Shown here: positions 1-12,245 of the stretch, in pieces | Position numbering within the stretch: position 1 is the first letter of the stretch | Layout: every line of letters starts with the position of its first letter | NCBI GenBank assembly: GCA_900169235.1 | Contig: FWCC01000317.1 | Coordinates: forward strand, 1 to 21,070 | Length of the DNA: 21,070 bases | Origin: Zarea fungicola | Taxonomy: Eukaryota > Ascomycota > Sordariomycetes > Hypocreales > Cordycipitaceae | Direction of reading: 5' to 3' | The notes under the pieces: generated by a model | Databases searched by the model: none | Told to the model about the DNA's origin: nothing | Seen by the model: only the letters and a program-made list of their open reading frames with translations | Program-made: the position numbers and the translations under genes

Positions 1-2595
<2,595 letters not shown>

Positions 2596-3094
2596 ATATT
2601 AGATTTGAACGATACTATTGCATTAGACTATTTAGAACATTGCCCATGAAATTAAACTGCTATGCACCCTGAGAGTGTTATGCCGTACAGGCATTGCCAG
2701 TTGTTGGGTCTTGCCGACTAGTCTTGACCAACTAGGTTATCTGTTTACTACCTTTGGAATTAGAATTTATCTATTCATGCAATTAAAATGGGTATTTTTC
2801 TCCTAGCTTTCGTCATAAATGTCCCGAACTCTTCCGTTTAACCCCAAATTCTCTACTGTACAATCCATTTAAAGCAACTGTTGGTTCCACCGCCAATTGG
2901 GTAATCTCCCAGGCGAGCCACTGCCGATCACTTTGACGAGGACAAATCGCAGGCGAGGAAGCCCAACACCAACGCAGGGGCGGCCCATCTATATGTAGAG
3001 GAATGGAAAAACAGTTTATCGAAATTTATGAGAATTCTCGCAATCTTTTGTGGTTGTCACTTGATAAATGGTTTGCGACTCTAAAAGTTCAGGT

Positions 3095-3118
3095 TAGCCT
3101 GCCTAGTAATGCAGGCTA
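3095..3118. repeat. Short perfect inverted repeat
   Basis: TAGCCTGC at 3095-3102 and its exact complement GCAGGCTA at 3111-3118 flank an 8-bp spacer. It lies about 500 bp past the sulfatase stop codon. It may be chance or a weak hairpin; I assign no function. Confidence 0.4.
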
Positions 3119-3306
3119 TACTGTCTAACTAGTTCTTCAAATCAGAAAGTGCGTTTCAGACAATCTGCCCATGATTTGCCTGATTTAAGGCTCGCAATTA
3201 ACAGTCCAACAGCACCCTTTATTAGTAACCTGAAGTTTTCAAGCAAGTCACAGTCAACATTATCTGACCATGGGCTTCTTAGCGTTATTTTATTTTGCGC
3301 TAATTA

Positions 3307-3603
3307 GCAAATCAAGTCCAAGACTTTGTATCTGCCGACATGTATGCCCCCCACGAAGAACGAGAACAGCAAGACGCCATCAACAAGCTCAGAGACACTA
3401 AATTCATCGCTCCTGGCTGCAAATATGTGTGCTCGGGATTGGACCGTATGCCAGAGCTTCTTGCCGAGTCTGCAGGCGCCATCGCAACAAACGACCTACG
3501 CGTTTCGACTAGCGACGTAAGCACAATGCGACTTGGTATGGCTGCTACATCTGGCCGAACTACCAGATGCACAAGAATCATACCCTCCGCTCCTAGATTT
3601 TGA
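3307..3603 (+). pseudogene. Possible decayed exon, family not recognised
   Basis: An open frame of about 95 codons ends at 3603. It follows a good-looking 3' splice context (a CTAAT element, then TTAG at 3303-3306). The translation has protein-like composition with acidic and basic helices, for example the segment reading A-P-H-E-E-R-E-Q-Q-D-A-I-N-K-L and later R-M-P-E-L-L-A-E-S-A-G-A-I. The last third looks like out-of-frame sequence. A second frame at about 3603-3788 is also unusually open. I recognise no domain. It may be a remnant of a gene between the sulfatase and the transporter, or simply chance. Confidence 0.2.
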
Positions 3604-3965
3604 TCTAGCCGTTCAAACGGGCGTCCTGCAAGTATGCCTGTTCCAAACACTATTGCCTGGCAGCTGCTTACCGGCGTCCCTACCGACGGCTTAGCTTGGA
3701 ATGACCCCCGCGCGTTCGCGGTGTTGTTTTACCGACGGGCCAATTCTACCGCTGCATTGTTGCGCCTTTCAAGTACAGAGGATAAATGCAAGTGATGAAC
3801 CACTTTGCCCTTTTGAGGCTCGTGTGCTGTAATATTGGACCTAAAAGGCTTGGATTTGACGCTAAAATCAGCCACCGTGGACTGGAGCCTACTCTATATT
3901 ACCCCAGAGTGATGATCATCATCCCAACACCTCAAATTGGCGTCCATGCGGGCAGGACCGAATGC

Positions 3966-4061
3966 GCGGGGCTTTGTCAGAATCCAGGCCAGATCTACCC
4001 CGCAAATGAATCCAGTTCCATCGGAGAATCAGGCGGGGAAATAGGAGGGTGTTTCCTGGGG
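3966..4061 (+). promoter_or_regulatory. Cluster of three CreA-like motifs
   Basis: Three matches to the fungal carbon-catabolite repressor consensus SYGGRG lie on the plus strand upstream of the sugar transporter: GCGGGG at 3966-3971, GCGGGG at 4033-4038 and CTGGGG at 4056-4061. A six-base degenerate motif is expected about once per 512 bases per strand, so three in 100 bp is suggestive only. Glucose repression of a sugar permease would make biological sense. Confidence 0.3.
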
Positions 4062-4086
4062 TTGTCCTTGATTGAGCAGTAATACA

Positions 4087-4127
4087 GTACAAAAGGGCTC
4101 ATGTCCGCTCTGATGGGCCTTTTGTAC
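4087..4127. repeat. Perfect 10-bp inverted repeat upstream of transporter
   Basis: GTACAAAAGG at 4087-4096 and its exact complement CCTTTTGTAC at 4118-4127 are separated by 21 bp. The right arm ends 64 bp before the transporter ATG, in the probable 5' UTR or core promoter. It could be a two-fold symmetric binding site or an mRNA hairpin. Confidence 0.5.
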
Positions 4128-4191
4128 CTTGAGGGTCTTTCACCACCGCTATTTTCCCATGCAGCAGTGAATTGCTTATAAAATCTGCATC

Positions 4192-6491
4192 ATGACTAAA
4201 GAGCACGAAGGAATCCAAAATGTGGTTCATGTCGAAGGAGATGAGGCCGGGGGGCAAGACCAAGATCTGACCAAGGAGATGGCGGACCGATTGTTTGCGG
4301 CAAAGCAGAGCACGGAGGTGGAGGTTACCATGTCTGTCTGGGAAGCTCTGAAGCTCTATCCAATGGCTTCTATGTGGAGTATTCTAATTTCTTTTGCCGT
4401 CGTTATGGAAGGTATGGAAGTTGTACCTGGACAGTAGTCTCTGACGATGTGCTGACAACCCCCACGGCTACGATATTGTTCTCATCGGCTCATTTTGTAT
4501 GTATTTTTTACTTCCACGGTGAATAACTTGGCACGACATTTTTAACCGCGTTATAGATGCTTACCCGGAATTCGTTCAGCGCTTCGGCGTCGCGGATGCC
4601 AAAGGACAGTACCAGATTCCGGCATCATGGCAGGCCGCGCTGGGCAACGGTGGTGCCGTCGGGCAAATTGTCGGGCTCCTTGTATGATTATATTTTCATT
4701 AAATGTCTTGCGAGTAGAATAAACGCTAACAAATTTTAGTTGAACGGTGTAAGTAATCTTCTAGTTCCAGATACGACTACTGCTGAATCAGTGAATCCAC
4801 CAGTGGCTTGCTGAAAAGTATGGTTACCGAGCGGCAATGTGCTACTCGCTTTTCGCTACGATTGCTTTTATTTTTCTCTTCTTCTTCGCTCAGAATCTGC
4901 AAATGCTGCTGGCGGCCAAGATTTTAATCGGCGTTCCTCTTGGTGGTGCGTATCACTCGCAATTGGGCAGCATGCATATTCGCAGACTTATCATGTATCA
5001 TTAGTCTTCCAGACACTGACGACGTCGTATGCCTGTGAGGTCGGTCCTGTTGCTCTGCGAGCCTATCTGACGACATGGGTGAGTCGCGTCGCAATTGCCA
5101 GCAAATTGACAGTCTAGAATTAACCAGGATGACAATAGGTTAATGCTTGTTGGGGCATCGGCCAACTCATTGCCACTGGCATTCTCAAGTCGCTTCTCAA
5201 CCGTAAAGATGAGTGGGGTTGGCGTATTCCATTTGCACTTCAGGTACTGTATTCTCAATTAAATTCCAAAGAACTTTTCCTGCTAAGCCTGGTATAGTGG
5301 TTTTGGCCCATCCCGCTACTTATCATCACGTATCTTGCGCCTGAATCTCCGTGGTGGCTGGTCCGGCGCGGGCGACATGACCGCGCGAAACATGCTCTGA
5401 AACGGCTGACTGCAAAGTCAAGTGTCAAGGGATTCGACATTGACAATACCATCCAGATGATGATTCACACACAGGAGGTTGAGAAAGAGGTAAGAGTGTT
5501 GCGAGGGACTGCAAAGAAAACAGTGTGCTGATCGTAGCAGGCATGCACGGAATCACGGTACATTGACTGCTTCCGGGGTGTCAATCTCCGACGAACAGAA
5601 ATTGTATGTATGGTTTGGACAGTGCAAAATTTGTGCGGTTCGGCATTCATGTCGTACTCTACATATTTCCTTGTCCAAGCAGGACTTAATCCGAGCGAGT
5701 CGTACAGCCTTTCCATGGGGCAATATGCCATCAACACGGCCGGTACATTTGCAGTTTGGGGACTGCTCGCTCTTGGCGTTCGCCGTCGGTAAGACTTTCT
5801 TCATCTAAAGACCATTTTTTGGACTTGGATTGATCCAAATTTCACAATAGGACAATGTATCTTTGGGGTTGCATCTTTATGGGTGTATTCCTCATCATTA
5901 TTGGGTGCGTCTCACTGAACAAATCCAAGGCGGCTTCGTGGGCTGTTGGATCGATGTTGCTCGCTTGGAATGTCATGTATCAGTTCAGTGTAAGTCTCGT
6001 CATCTCTCAAGTCGATTGTTATGGGTAATTGCAGGCTAACTTTTTTGTTCAAGGTCGGAACTATTGCATTCTCCTTGGTAACGGAGCTCACGTCGCGCCA
6101 GTTGATGGTCAAGACGCTCAACTTGGGCCGCGCCCTCTACAATGTCGAGGGCATCATCATTGGGTCTCTAAACCCTTACATGTTGAGTAAGCTGCTGCCA
6201 GATTGTTCTCTGAGTGATTGAATATACGGCTAATGGCAGCAAAGACCCCACTGCGTGGAATTGGGGAGGCAAAACTGCCTTCTTCTGGGTCGGCTTCGAT
6301 GCCTTGTGCATCATTTGGGTCTATTATAGGTTGCCCGATCCAACTGGCATGTCCTTTGCCGAGATTGATAAGGTGTGTGTTCACCGTTGTACTAAAAAAA
6401 TGTCTGGCTCATTATTTAACCTTGCATTTAGCGATTTGAAATGGGAATTCCAGCGAGACAATTTAGCAAAGTTGAAATTGAGGACATCTAA
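4192..6491 (+). CDS. MFS sugar transporter, maltose/alpha-glucoside permease family
   Basis: Predicted plasma-membrane sugar:H+ symporter of the fungal maltose permease type. I rebuilt 13 exons from family conservation and phase: 4192-4411, 4467-4496, 4557-4681, 4740-4748, 4804-4945, 5005-5078, 5139-5243, 5298-5489, 5541-5788, 5851-5989, 6054-6186, 6245-6372, 6432-6491. The total is 1605 nt, or 534 residues, a normal family length. Visible family motifs are E-G-Y-D-I-V-L-I-G-S-F-Y in TM1, L-N-G-W-L-A-E-K-Y-G-Y-R (126-137, TM2-3 loop), P-E-S-P-W-W-L (249-255, after TM6), D-C-F-R-G-V-N-L-R-R-T-E before TM7, and N-P-T-A-W-N-W near TM11-12. Eleven introns are GT-AG. Intron 1 (4412-4466) ends in CG, and exon 4 is only 9 nt; both are described under findings. 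The gene converges on the Zn2Cys6 regulator. The substrate is inferred, and the gene could be impaired if intron 1 is not spliced. Confidence 0.9.
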
Positions 6492-6610
6492 GAGGCAAGC
6501 CTCGCAAGTCCTTGTATTGAGGTTTATTTCTTTATATACTGGAGAATATAGTTCATTATACATTGGAGATTATGAAATTTAAGTGGGCAGTTATTGAAAC
6601 CAAGTTTAGG

Positions 6611-9021
6611 TCATGACCAGCCTTCCACGTCAAACATGCCAGGGAATGCTAGCAGTTCGTCTGCTCCGAGCTGGGATGCTTCTACGTTGATTTCGCCATT
6701 GTACATTTGCTGCGCAGAGAATGGCAGCTCAAATGAAAGAATATCTGGCAGAGCACTAGCGTCAAACGTTGATCTGGTTTCACCCTGTAGGCTTGGCTGT
6801 CGCTCGATGCCGGGCGTGGCGCGCCGTGATGTAACACGTGGGGGTGGTGGTAGAGGCTGGCTTCCGTGCAAGCGAGGAAAGTCGTCGTTGATCATCTCGC
6901 CAATCATGCGAATGATGGTGCGATGCATGATGAGGGCCTGGACTTGGGGCAGCTTCTCTTTGATGGACTCTGCAGAAGTCCTAGAGATTCTGGTTGGGGG
7001 TCTATTCTGGCTATCAATCAGAGGTACCTCTCTGGCAAGCAGTTCGAAAACGTCTCGTAGGCAATCAGCCTTGGGCCATCGATCGGCCATAATGGCGAGG
7101 TTGTTGGAGCAGGCTCTGAGGGCATCGGATACGTCGGGAGAGTCGTAGCTGTCGGTCCTGTACTCGGGTGGGGTGCCCCAACAGCAGTATAAAAGGGTTA
7201 CGCCGGATTGGAACTGGACCAAAATCTGGTTTCTGTTAGTTGGCAATGTCCATGTTGACCACTGCCCCGGGGGGGGGGTTGGATTGTTTTGCTTACTCCA
7301 AGCCAAGCCTGTGCGACCTGGCGGTCCATTTGGCTTCTACGGAAAATAAGGCAAGCCTGGCTGCTGGCCTGGATAGCCCAGTCGCCGGCGGGCCCAAGCA
7401 CGCTGTCCTTTGTGGGACGATATAAGAGAAGGAGAGTGTAGTGGTAGATCATGGCGAGCCAGCGCTGGGAAGAATGGCCTTTCGAATTTGGGTCGGTGAA
7501 GTTTTTTACCCGAGCCTTGTAGCGCTGTAGTTCGTTGAGGATACGAATGCGCCACTCGAGAGAATTCTCATAGTGCTCTTTGTAGTCCCATCGGAGGATA
7601 AAGGTGCATATTTCGGATTGAATGCGGCGACATTGGAGGATATGCAGCGACGGGGAGACACAGGTGTAGGAGACGGAGTCTGACAGCTCAGCATGGGCAG
7701 GGGTTTCGGTACAGGCGCGTTGAAGGTGGTCGTCGTCCAGGTTGGCGAACAATTTGGTTGAAATCATTTCGTCGGGCAGACATGGAGGCATCTCAAAGGA
7801 GGCCATGACCAGACGGTCCATGGAGTAGGCAGACCAGAAACAGCGCCGACGAATTTGGTTCTTGAAGCGAATTTCAGGAGTTGCGGGCTCCATCTCCGTT
7901 TCGGCCAGGTGAAATTGGAGCTGGACGCAGAGACGCATCGTGGTTGAGACGAGGGACAAGATGCGGGGCGTCGAGCTTCTATGGAGGGCCTGCAAGCTCA
8001 GTAGTAAATAGGCCTGGACGCGAAGAATCTCGTCGTGCTGCCTCAGGACATGACGCAAAAGAGAGAGGCCATTGTTGTAAAAGGTACGGGCATCCGATTG
8101 GCGGACACGAGTGGGAGAGAGAAGCAGCAGGGCGGTAGAGTAGACGAGGTTGACGAAGAAGCCCTGCCAGGACCGGGAGAGAAACTCCGAGGGCGGGCAG
8201 TTTTTCCATTCCAAGTGCCATTGGAGGAAAGTATTCCAGTGAAAGAGCGGGTACTGTATCTGGGCGCGGCCGCGATAGGTGTCGAGAAGAAGGTCCTCGA
8301 CGGCAGCGGGCATGGTTGCCACCAGACTGTGAGGTGGGAAATCAGCGCCGTCGTGGCCATGCAAACGTGATCCGGGGGCGTTGTCCGGGTCTGCAAGGTT
8401 GGCGCCGTCGTCGAGTGCCGAGGGTGACATGAAGAGGCCAAAGCCGACGTGATCACAATCGGCTTCCGAATCACCATCGTCGGGGAGAGAGAGCGCGTCG
8501 TCTGGGGAAGGTTGGGAATAGCTCCGCCGGGCCTGGGCCTGGGCGTGATGTAGCTGCAAGGGCTGATTGCCATGGTGCCATTGTGTAGATGTCGCGGGAG
8601 ATGGTGAGCTGGTGGGCTGTCGCGGTCGGTCGGAAGTACGTCGTAGTCGTACAGGGCGGGTTTGGCGGTCGGTGAATGGAGCTGAGGAGAGGCCGTTGAC
8701 GGTCCCAGTCGCAGGCTGGGTGTCACCGGGGGAAGGCCCTCTGGGATCAGCAGTCACGTCACCAGCTTCGAGCTGAGCTATCCGCTCCTCGAGGGCGCGA
8801 AGGTATTCGCTCTCGACCTGTGTGCGGTGGGCGGGCTCGGTAGGAAGACATTCTTCTGTGGACTTGAGGCAGTTGGAGCAGGGTCGGCCGCCCTCGCACT
8901 TTTGCTTGCGTGCACGGCAGCGGCGGCAAGCGAGATCCCTCTGCTTCTGCCTTTTGCCGGACGGTTCATCTGCTGCATCGTCGGCGACGGGTCGCAGAGG
9001 GCGTTTTTGGCTGTCGTGCAT
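6611..9021 (-). CDS. Zn2Cys6 fungal-specific transcription factor
   Basis: Nuclear DNA-binding regulator. Two exons, 9021-7297 and 7225-6611, with a 71-bp GT-AG intron carrying a CTAAC branch site, give 779 residues. The binuclear zinc cluster is at C32, C35, C42, C48, C51, C58 (spacing 2-6-5-2-6), preceded by a basic stretch G-K-R-Q-K-Q-R. A short coiled-coil-like segment follows at about 69-86. A Ser/Pro/Gln-rich linker (about 90-235) leads to the middle homology region (fungal_trans, about 235-480; for example R-R-R-C-F-W-S-A-Y-S-M-D-R). The C-terminus is Pro-rich and acidic, a possible activation region. The ATG at 9021 has A at -3; two weaker upstream ATGs precede it. Its 3' end faces that of the sugar transporter, a candidate target, but the sequence does not prove this. 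Confidence 0.92.
7269..7278. repeat. Ten-base G run inside regulator intron
   Basis: Ten G on the plus strand (ten C in the pre-mRNA), next to four C, lie inside the regulator's intron (7226-7296). The run is far enough from the branch site (around 7236-7240) to be tolerated. It is a likely slippage site in replication and sequencing. Confidence 0.8.
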
Positions 9022-9038
9022 TGTGCATTAGGAGGGCA
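8966..9038 (-). promoter_or_regulatory. Two nested upstream ORFs before the regulator start
   Basis: If the 5' UTR extends past 9038, ribosomes meet a 3-codon uORF (ATG CCC TCC TAA, 9038-9027). Its stop overlaps the next ATG as TAATG. That second uORF (9028-8966, 20 codons, Arg-rich end) overlaps the main ATG at 9021 in another frame. The uORF2 ATG has C at -3 (weak) while the main ATG has A at -3 (better), an arrangement that permits leaky scanning. Confidence 0.35.
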
Positions 9039-10355
9039 TCAGCGCGGGCTGAGGCTCAGGGCCATGTGGAAATGACATGATCTGGCCGGCTTCGGTGGAT
9101 CTGAAGGGGCTGCGATGCCAATTGTGCTCGACAGAAAACCCGGTTGAAGGACAGCTGTGTTGATGTTGGGAGAGCTCTGCCGGGGTGAAGCTGTGCTGTG
9201 ACATTTCAGGTTCCACCTGTTACCTCCCTCGCTACCGTTGCAATTTGTGGTCAAGTGAAGCTCCACCTCCACAACACACAAACGACGTGTGTCTTGGGGA
9301 CTTGAGCCGTGGACAGACGCCTGTCTGCTCTGCAAATACCTTGACGGCGTCTCCAAGGTCATTTATAACGCCAGTTCTAGACACAACTGGAGATTTTCTG
9401 CTCGCTGCCAGTACAGCACACTACCCAAGGAGCAGTACGTTGTATAGGGTAGCCATTCCGGCCAGTAGAGGATGTCAAACGCGCCCCAAGCCCCCTGTCA
9501 AAGAACTCATACTGGATCCACTCTCTTTGTTGTTGCGCGCGGTCGCGGTATGGACCGTGGTGGTGATTATTGACAAAGCAGGGACGGACGTTGGCTTGGT
9601 TTTTGCGGGTAAAACCACATGGTTACTAACTAAATTAAGCAAGGTTGTCCAATACCACTTGGTCAACACCATGCCTGACGTGTGCAGATTTCCAAGAGTG
9701 CACTGCCAAAGAGTACCTACGGGGTGCACTGTAGGTAGAGTGGGACCTGCGCGGCGCGTGGTAACCAACATAGAAGAACTGGTTGCGCTGGACCTCGCTG
9801 CTCATGCCTGCCGTGCTCATCTACTCTGTTGGTATTAAATCTAGCCCGTCGGTGAGCTGCGGATGACTCGCCAGCTACGTTACATGCCAATCTACCGCAC
9901 TGGCAAGTCCAAATGTGTACTGTACCTGCGAGGCTGCCTACAACGGCCCGCAACCAACCCCCCGAGGTGCTCTCGGCCGGATCTCTGACTCTTGTTTCCT
10001 GGGAGACGAGGAGTCACTAGGTCTAAACCATAATATAGAAAAGTGTCATTGAAATGATCCATCTTGATACCTCATCAACAGTGTTTATCGGAATTCTAGT
10101 CTAAAACTGCTGCTTGATTGCAGCAAACTCAAGTCCCGTAGCGAACAAGACAGCCTGAGCCAACATACCCATGCGGTGCCAGAGGACACCTGGTCCCAAC
10201 ACCCTTCTACGGCTCTCCATCTAGTTCCTCAAATCATAGCGCGCTGCTCGCTTTCCAACGCCAGTCCGCTCTTAATTAGAGAGGAGCTGAGTCTCTGGGA
10301 GCCAAATGGCTGTAACTAAAGTGTTGTTAGTGCAACCGTCCTTCATCCACGCCAG
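9022..10355. other. Intergenic region upstream of regulator
   Basis: Promoter side of the Zn2Cys6 gene and downstream side of the aldo-keto reductase. A 217-codon open frame at 9185-9838 (+) has no recognisable domain and I treat it as chance. The octamer GTGCACTG occurs twice near 9698 and 9724. A short decayed coding fragment lies at 10101-10265 (entered separately). Confidence 0.5.
10101..10265 (-). pseudogene. Decayed C-terminal fragment of an unidentified protein
   Basis: One minus-strand frame reads as about 54 codons with a single internal TAG. It runs from near 10265, through K-R-A-A-R-Y-D-L-R-N, the TAG, then M-E-S-R-R-R-V-L-G-P-G-V-L-W-H-R to a hydrophobic end (A-Q-A-V-L-F-A-T-G-L-E-F-A-A) and a TAG at 10103-10101. 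The composition and the amphipathic-to-hydrophobic tail look like the end of a real, possibly membrane-associated, protein. I cannot name the family. The stop immediately upstream of the methionine suggests a relic and not an independent 39-residue gene. Confidence 0.28.
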
Positions 10356-11413
10356 TTAAAACACATACACATCTGGATACCGTTGTCCAGCAATCTTCGA
10401 CTCCTCACAGTACTTTCTCAAACCGTCCACCTCCTCTCCAGTCAGTTGAATAGTAGCTGCCTGGGTGTTCTGCTCTAGGTATTTAATCGTTCTTGTACCA
10501 GGGATGGGAATGATATCCTCTCCTTGGGCCAGGAGCCAGGCTAGGCAGACTTGCGCAACGGTACAGCTGTGAGCAACAGCAACCGACTCAATCTTCTTGA
10601 TTAGCTCCAAGATTCGAGGGAAGTTTTCATTTGAGAATCGAGGCGTGTTGCGACGGAAGTCGTCCTCGGGAAGATCCGTGGGGCTTTTAATCTGTCCTGT
10701 AAGAAGACCTCGGCCGATTGGGCTATAGGCAATCACAGAGATACCCAGTTCCCGGCAGGTTCTGAGGACATCGAATTCAGGTGACTCAATATCGAGAACA
10801 AAAGGGCTATATTCGACCTGGTATGCCGAGATGGGATGTACTGCGTGAGCTCTTCGGATGGCTGATGCTGAGCATTCTGAGAGTCCAAGGTACCGAATTT
10901 TGCCTTCGCTAGACATATTATTAGACCATGCTTCCTTATACCGCAGCCTTATAAAAGACTAACGGTTTAAACTTACGTCTTTAGCTGAACCATGGCCTCA
11001 ATAGTCGTCTCAATAGGCGAGGTAGCATCAAGGCGGTGGAGGTAGTATAGATCAATAGTCTCAATCCCAAGCCTCTGCAGACTCTTCTTGCATGCTTCGT
11101 GGACATATGAAGGATCGCTGCGCGCGGTGACTCCTTGACTAGGTGAGATAACCAAGCCAAATTTAGTGGCGATAAAGATGTCATCGCGTTTGCCTGTCTT
11201 CCTGAACCAATCACCGATACGGTCTTCACTATCGCCATAAGCGTCTGCTGTGTCCCAGAACCGCTGACCAATTTCATACGCCCGGTCCAAGACCTGGAGC
11301 TTATTCTCGTCAGTATCTTTTTGACCATAGATGCCGCCGAAACTCATTGCTCCAAACCCAACGGCCTGGACGAGGGGACCATTGCGGCCCAGAGGACGAG
11401 TTGGAACAGACAT
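10356..11413 (-). CDS. Aldo-keto reductase
   Basis: NADPH-dependent reductase of aldehydes or ketones, (beta/alpha)8 barrel, cytosolic. Two exons, 11413-10977 and 10908-10356, with a 68-bp GT-AG intron (CTAAT branch). Splicing restores [16 protein letters not shown] and gives 329 residues, a usual length. The catalytic tetrad is present: D54 and Y59 (D-T-A-D-A-Y-G), K84 (A-T-K-F-G) and H126 (Y-Y-L-H-R). The C-terminal cofactor region [15 protein letters not shown] is conserved. The sequence most resembles the fungal pyridoxine/YakC-type AKRs, so pyridoxal or small aldehydes are possible substrates, but the family does not fix the substrate. The ATG at 11413 (M-S-V-P-T-R-P-L-G) fits family starts; the frame opens further upstream without an ATG. 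Confidence 0.93.
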
Positions 11414-12192
11414 TTCGCCCACGGTATTGGATCAATCTCAATTCTGGGCAGTGACGTGTGAGTTATAGAGTTGGACGATAAAGGCAGCTTTTTGACTGGA
11501 ATGGAGATGCGATGGTTTAGATACTTGGCTGAACAACTCTGCCAGCAAGGTACCATTTATAGTGTGTTGAGAGACTGATTATGTATGCAAGAGACTTGAA
11601 GCAAAAATGGATTGCAGCTAAGCAATTGTACAATTACCGGCATTCGGTTGCTGTATAGACTACGTACCAAAAAGCACAATTCTCCTGAATATCTTCCCAC
11701 ACTGTCCGGCAACTCCACGATTTGTCTTACAATAGCTTGTGGAATGGTAAATAACCTACACGAAACGGATTAATAATCCAGGCACTGATATCTCTAAGCA
11801 TCGTGGGATCGGGCGTGATGCGGTAGACTCATTACAAACCAGCATTCCGCTTCGCATCCGGCGGGCCTTGCCAGCTCCACTCCATACATGTAGGAGGACC
11901 AGTCGATGAAATCAGAGGAATAATACTAGAGCTGCTCTACAAGGGTGGAGTCTGTATCCATGACTGAAGATAATGAGCGGATACAAATTTGAAATAAGTT
12001 CAGAATGCTCTTGTGTCACCGCATCGGCTAATTCCACCGGGCTCAGCTAGTACATTAGAACGCGTACTAGAGTCTCTAGTGCCTGGAGAGGCTATACTGC
12101 CCGATTCTTGGGCTGTCGGAATACGTGAGGGCTTCCCTGGTTTCATCATAGGTTGCAAAGCTACAAGCCTTTACACTGATCGTCAAGGCCAG

Positions 12193-12218
12193 GGAGCAAA
12201 GCCTGACCGCTTTGCTCC
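12193..12218. repeat. Perfect 10-bp inverted repeat, 6-bp loop
   Basis: GGAGCAAAGC at 12193-12202 and its exact complement GCTTTGCTCC at 12209-12218 surround CTGACC. This is a compact hairpin or a dimeric operator-like site in the divergent spacer, about 780 bp from the reductase start and 730 bp from the PLP enzyme start. Confidence 0.55.
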
Positions 12219-12245
12219 TAGGATAATGTGTTAGCGAATGCCTCT

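Larger units (their letters stand above)
2596..4191. other. Intergenic region with possible gene relic and transporter promoter
   Basis: 1.6 kb without an intact gene. It is AT-rich up to about 3300, with a perfect 8-bp inverted repeat at 3095-3118. It then holds a stretch that reads like a decayed exon (entered separately) and, from about 3960, the upstream region of the sugar transporter with GC-rich motifs and a 10-bp inverted repeat. Confidence 0.5.

Noticed and set aside
4176..4183. TATAAA-like box 9-16 bp before the transporter ATG
   Set aside because: Too close to the start codon for a functional TATA box unless translation starts further downstream, which the N-terminus does not require.
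6187..6239. Alternative acceptor GGCAG for transporter intron 11
   Set aside because: It shifts the frame. Using AAAG at 6241-6244 restores M-L-N-P-T-A-W-N-W exactly, so I placed the exon 12 start at 6245.
6594..7148. 184-codon plus-strand open frame antisense to the regulator C-terminus
   Set aside because: Overlaps the well-supported regulator exon 2 and has no motif.
8043..8726. 227-codon minus-strand open frame inside the regulator gene
   Set aside because: Shadow of the regulator's real frame (Ser/Pro/Thr-rich out-of-frame reading); the real frame has the zinc cluster and fungal_trans region.
9185..9838. 217-codon plus-strand open frame upstream of the regulator
   Set aside because: No domain, Cys/Arg/Thr-rich composition typical of chance frames, no intron signals, and it fills the space expected for the regulator's promoter.
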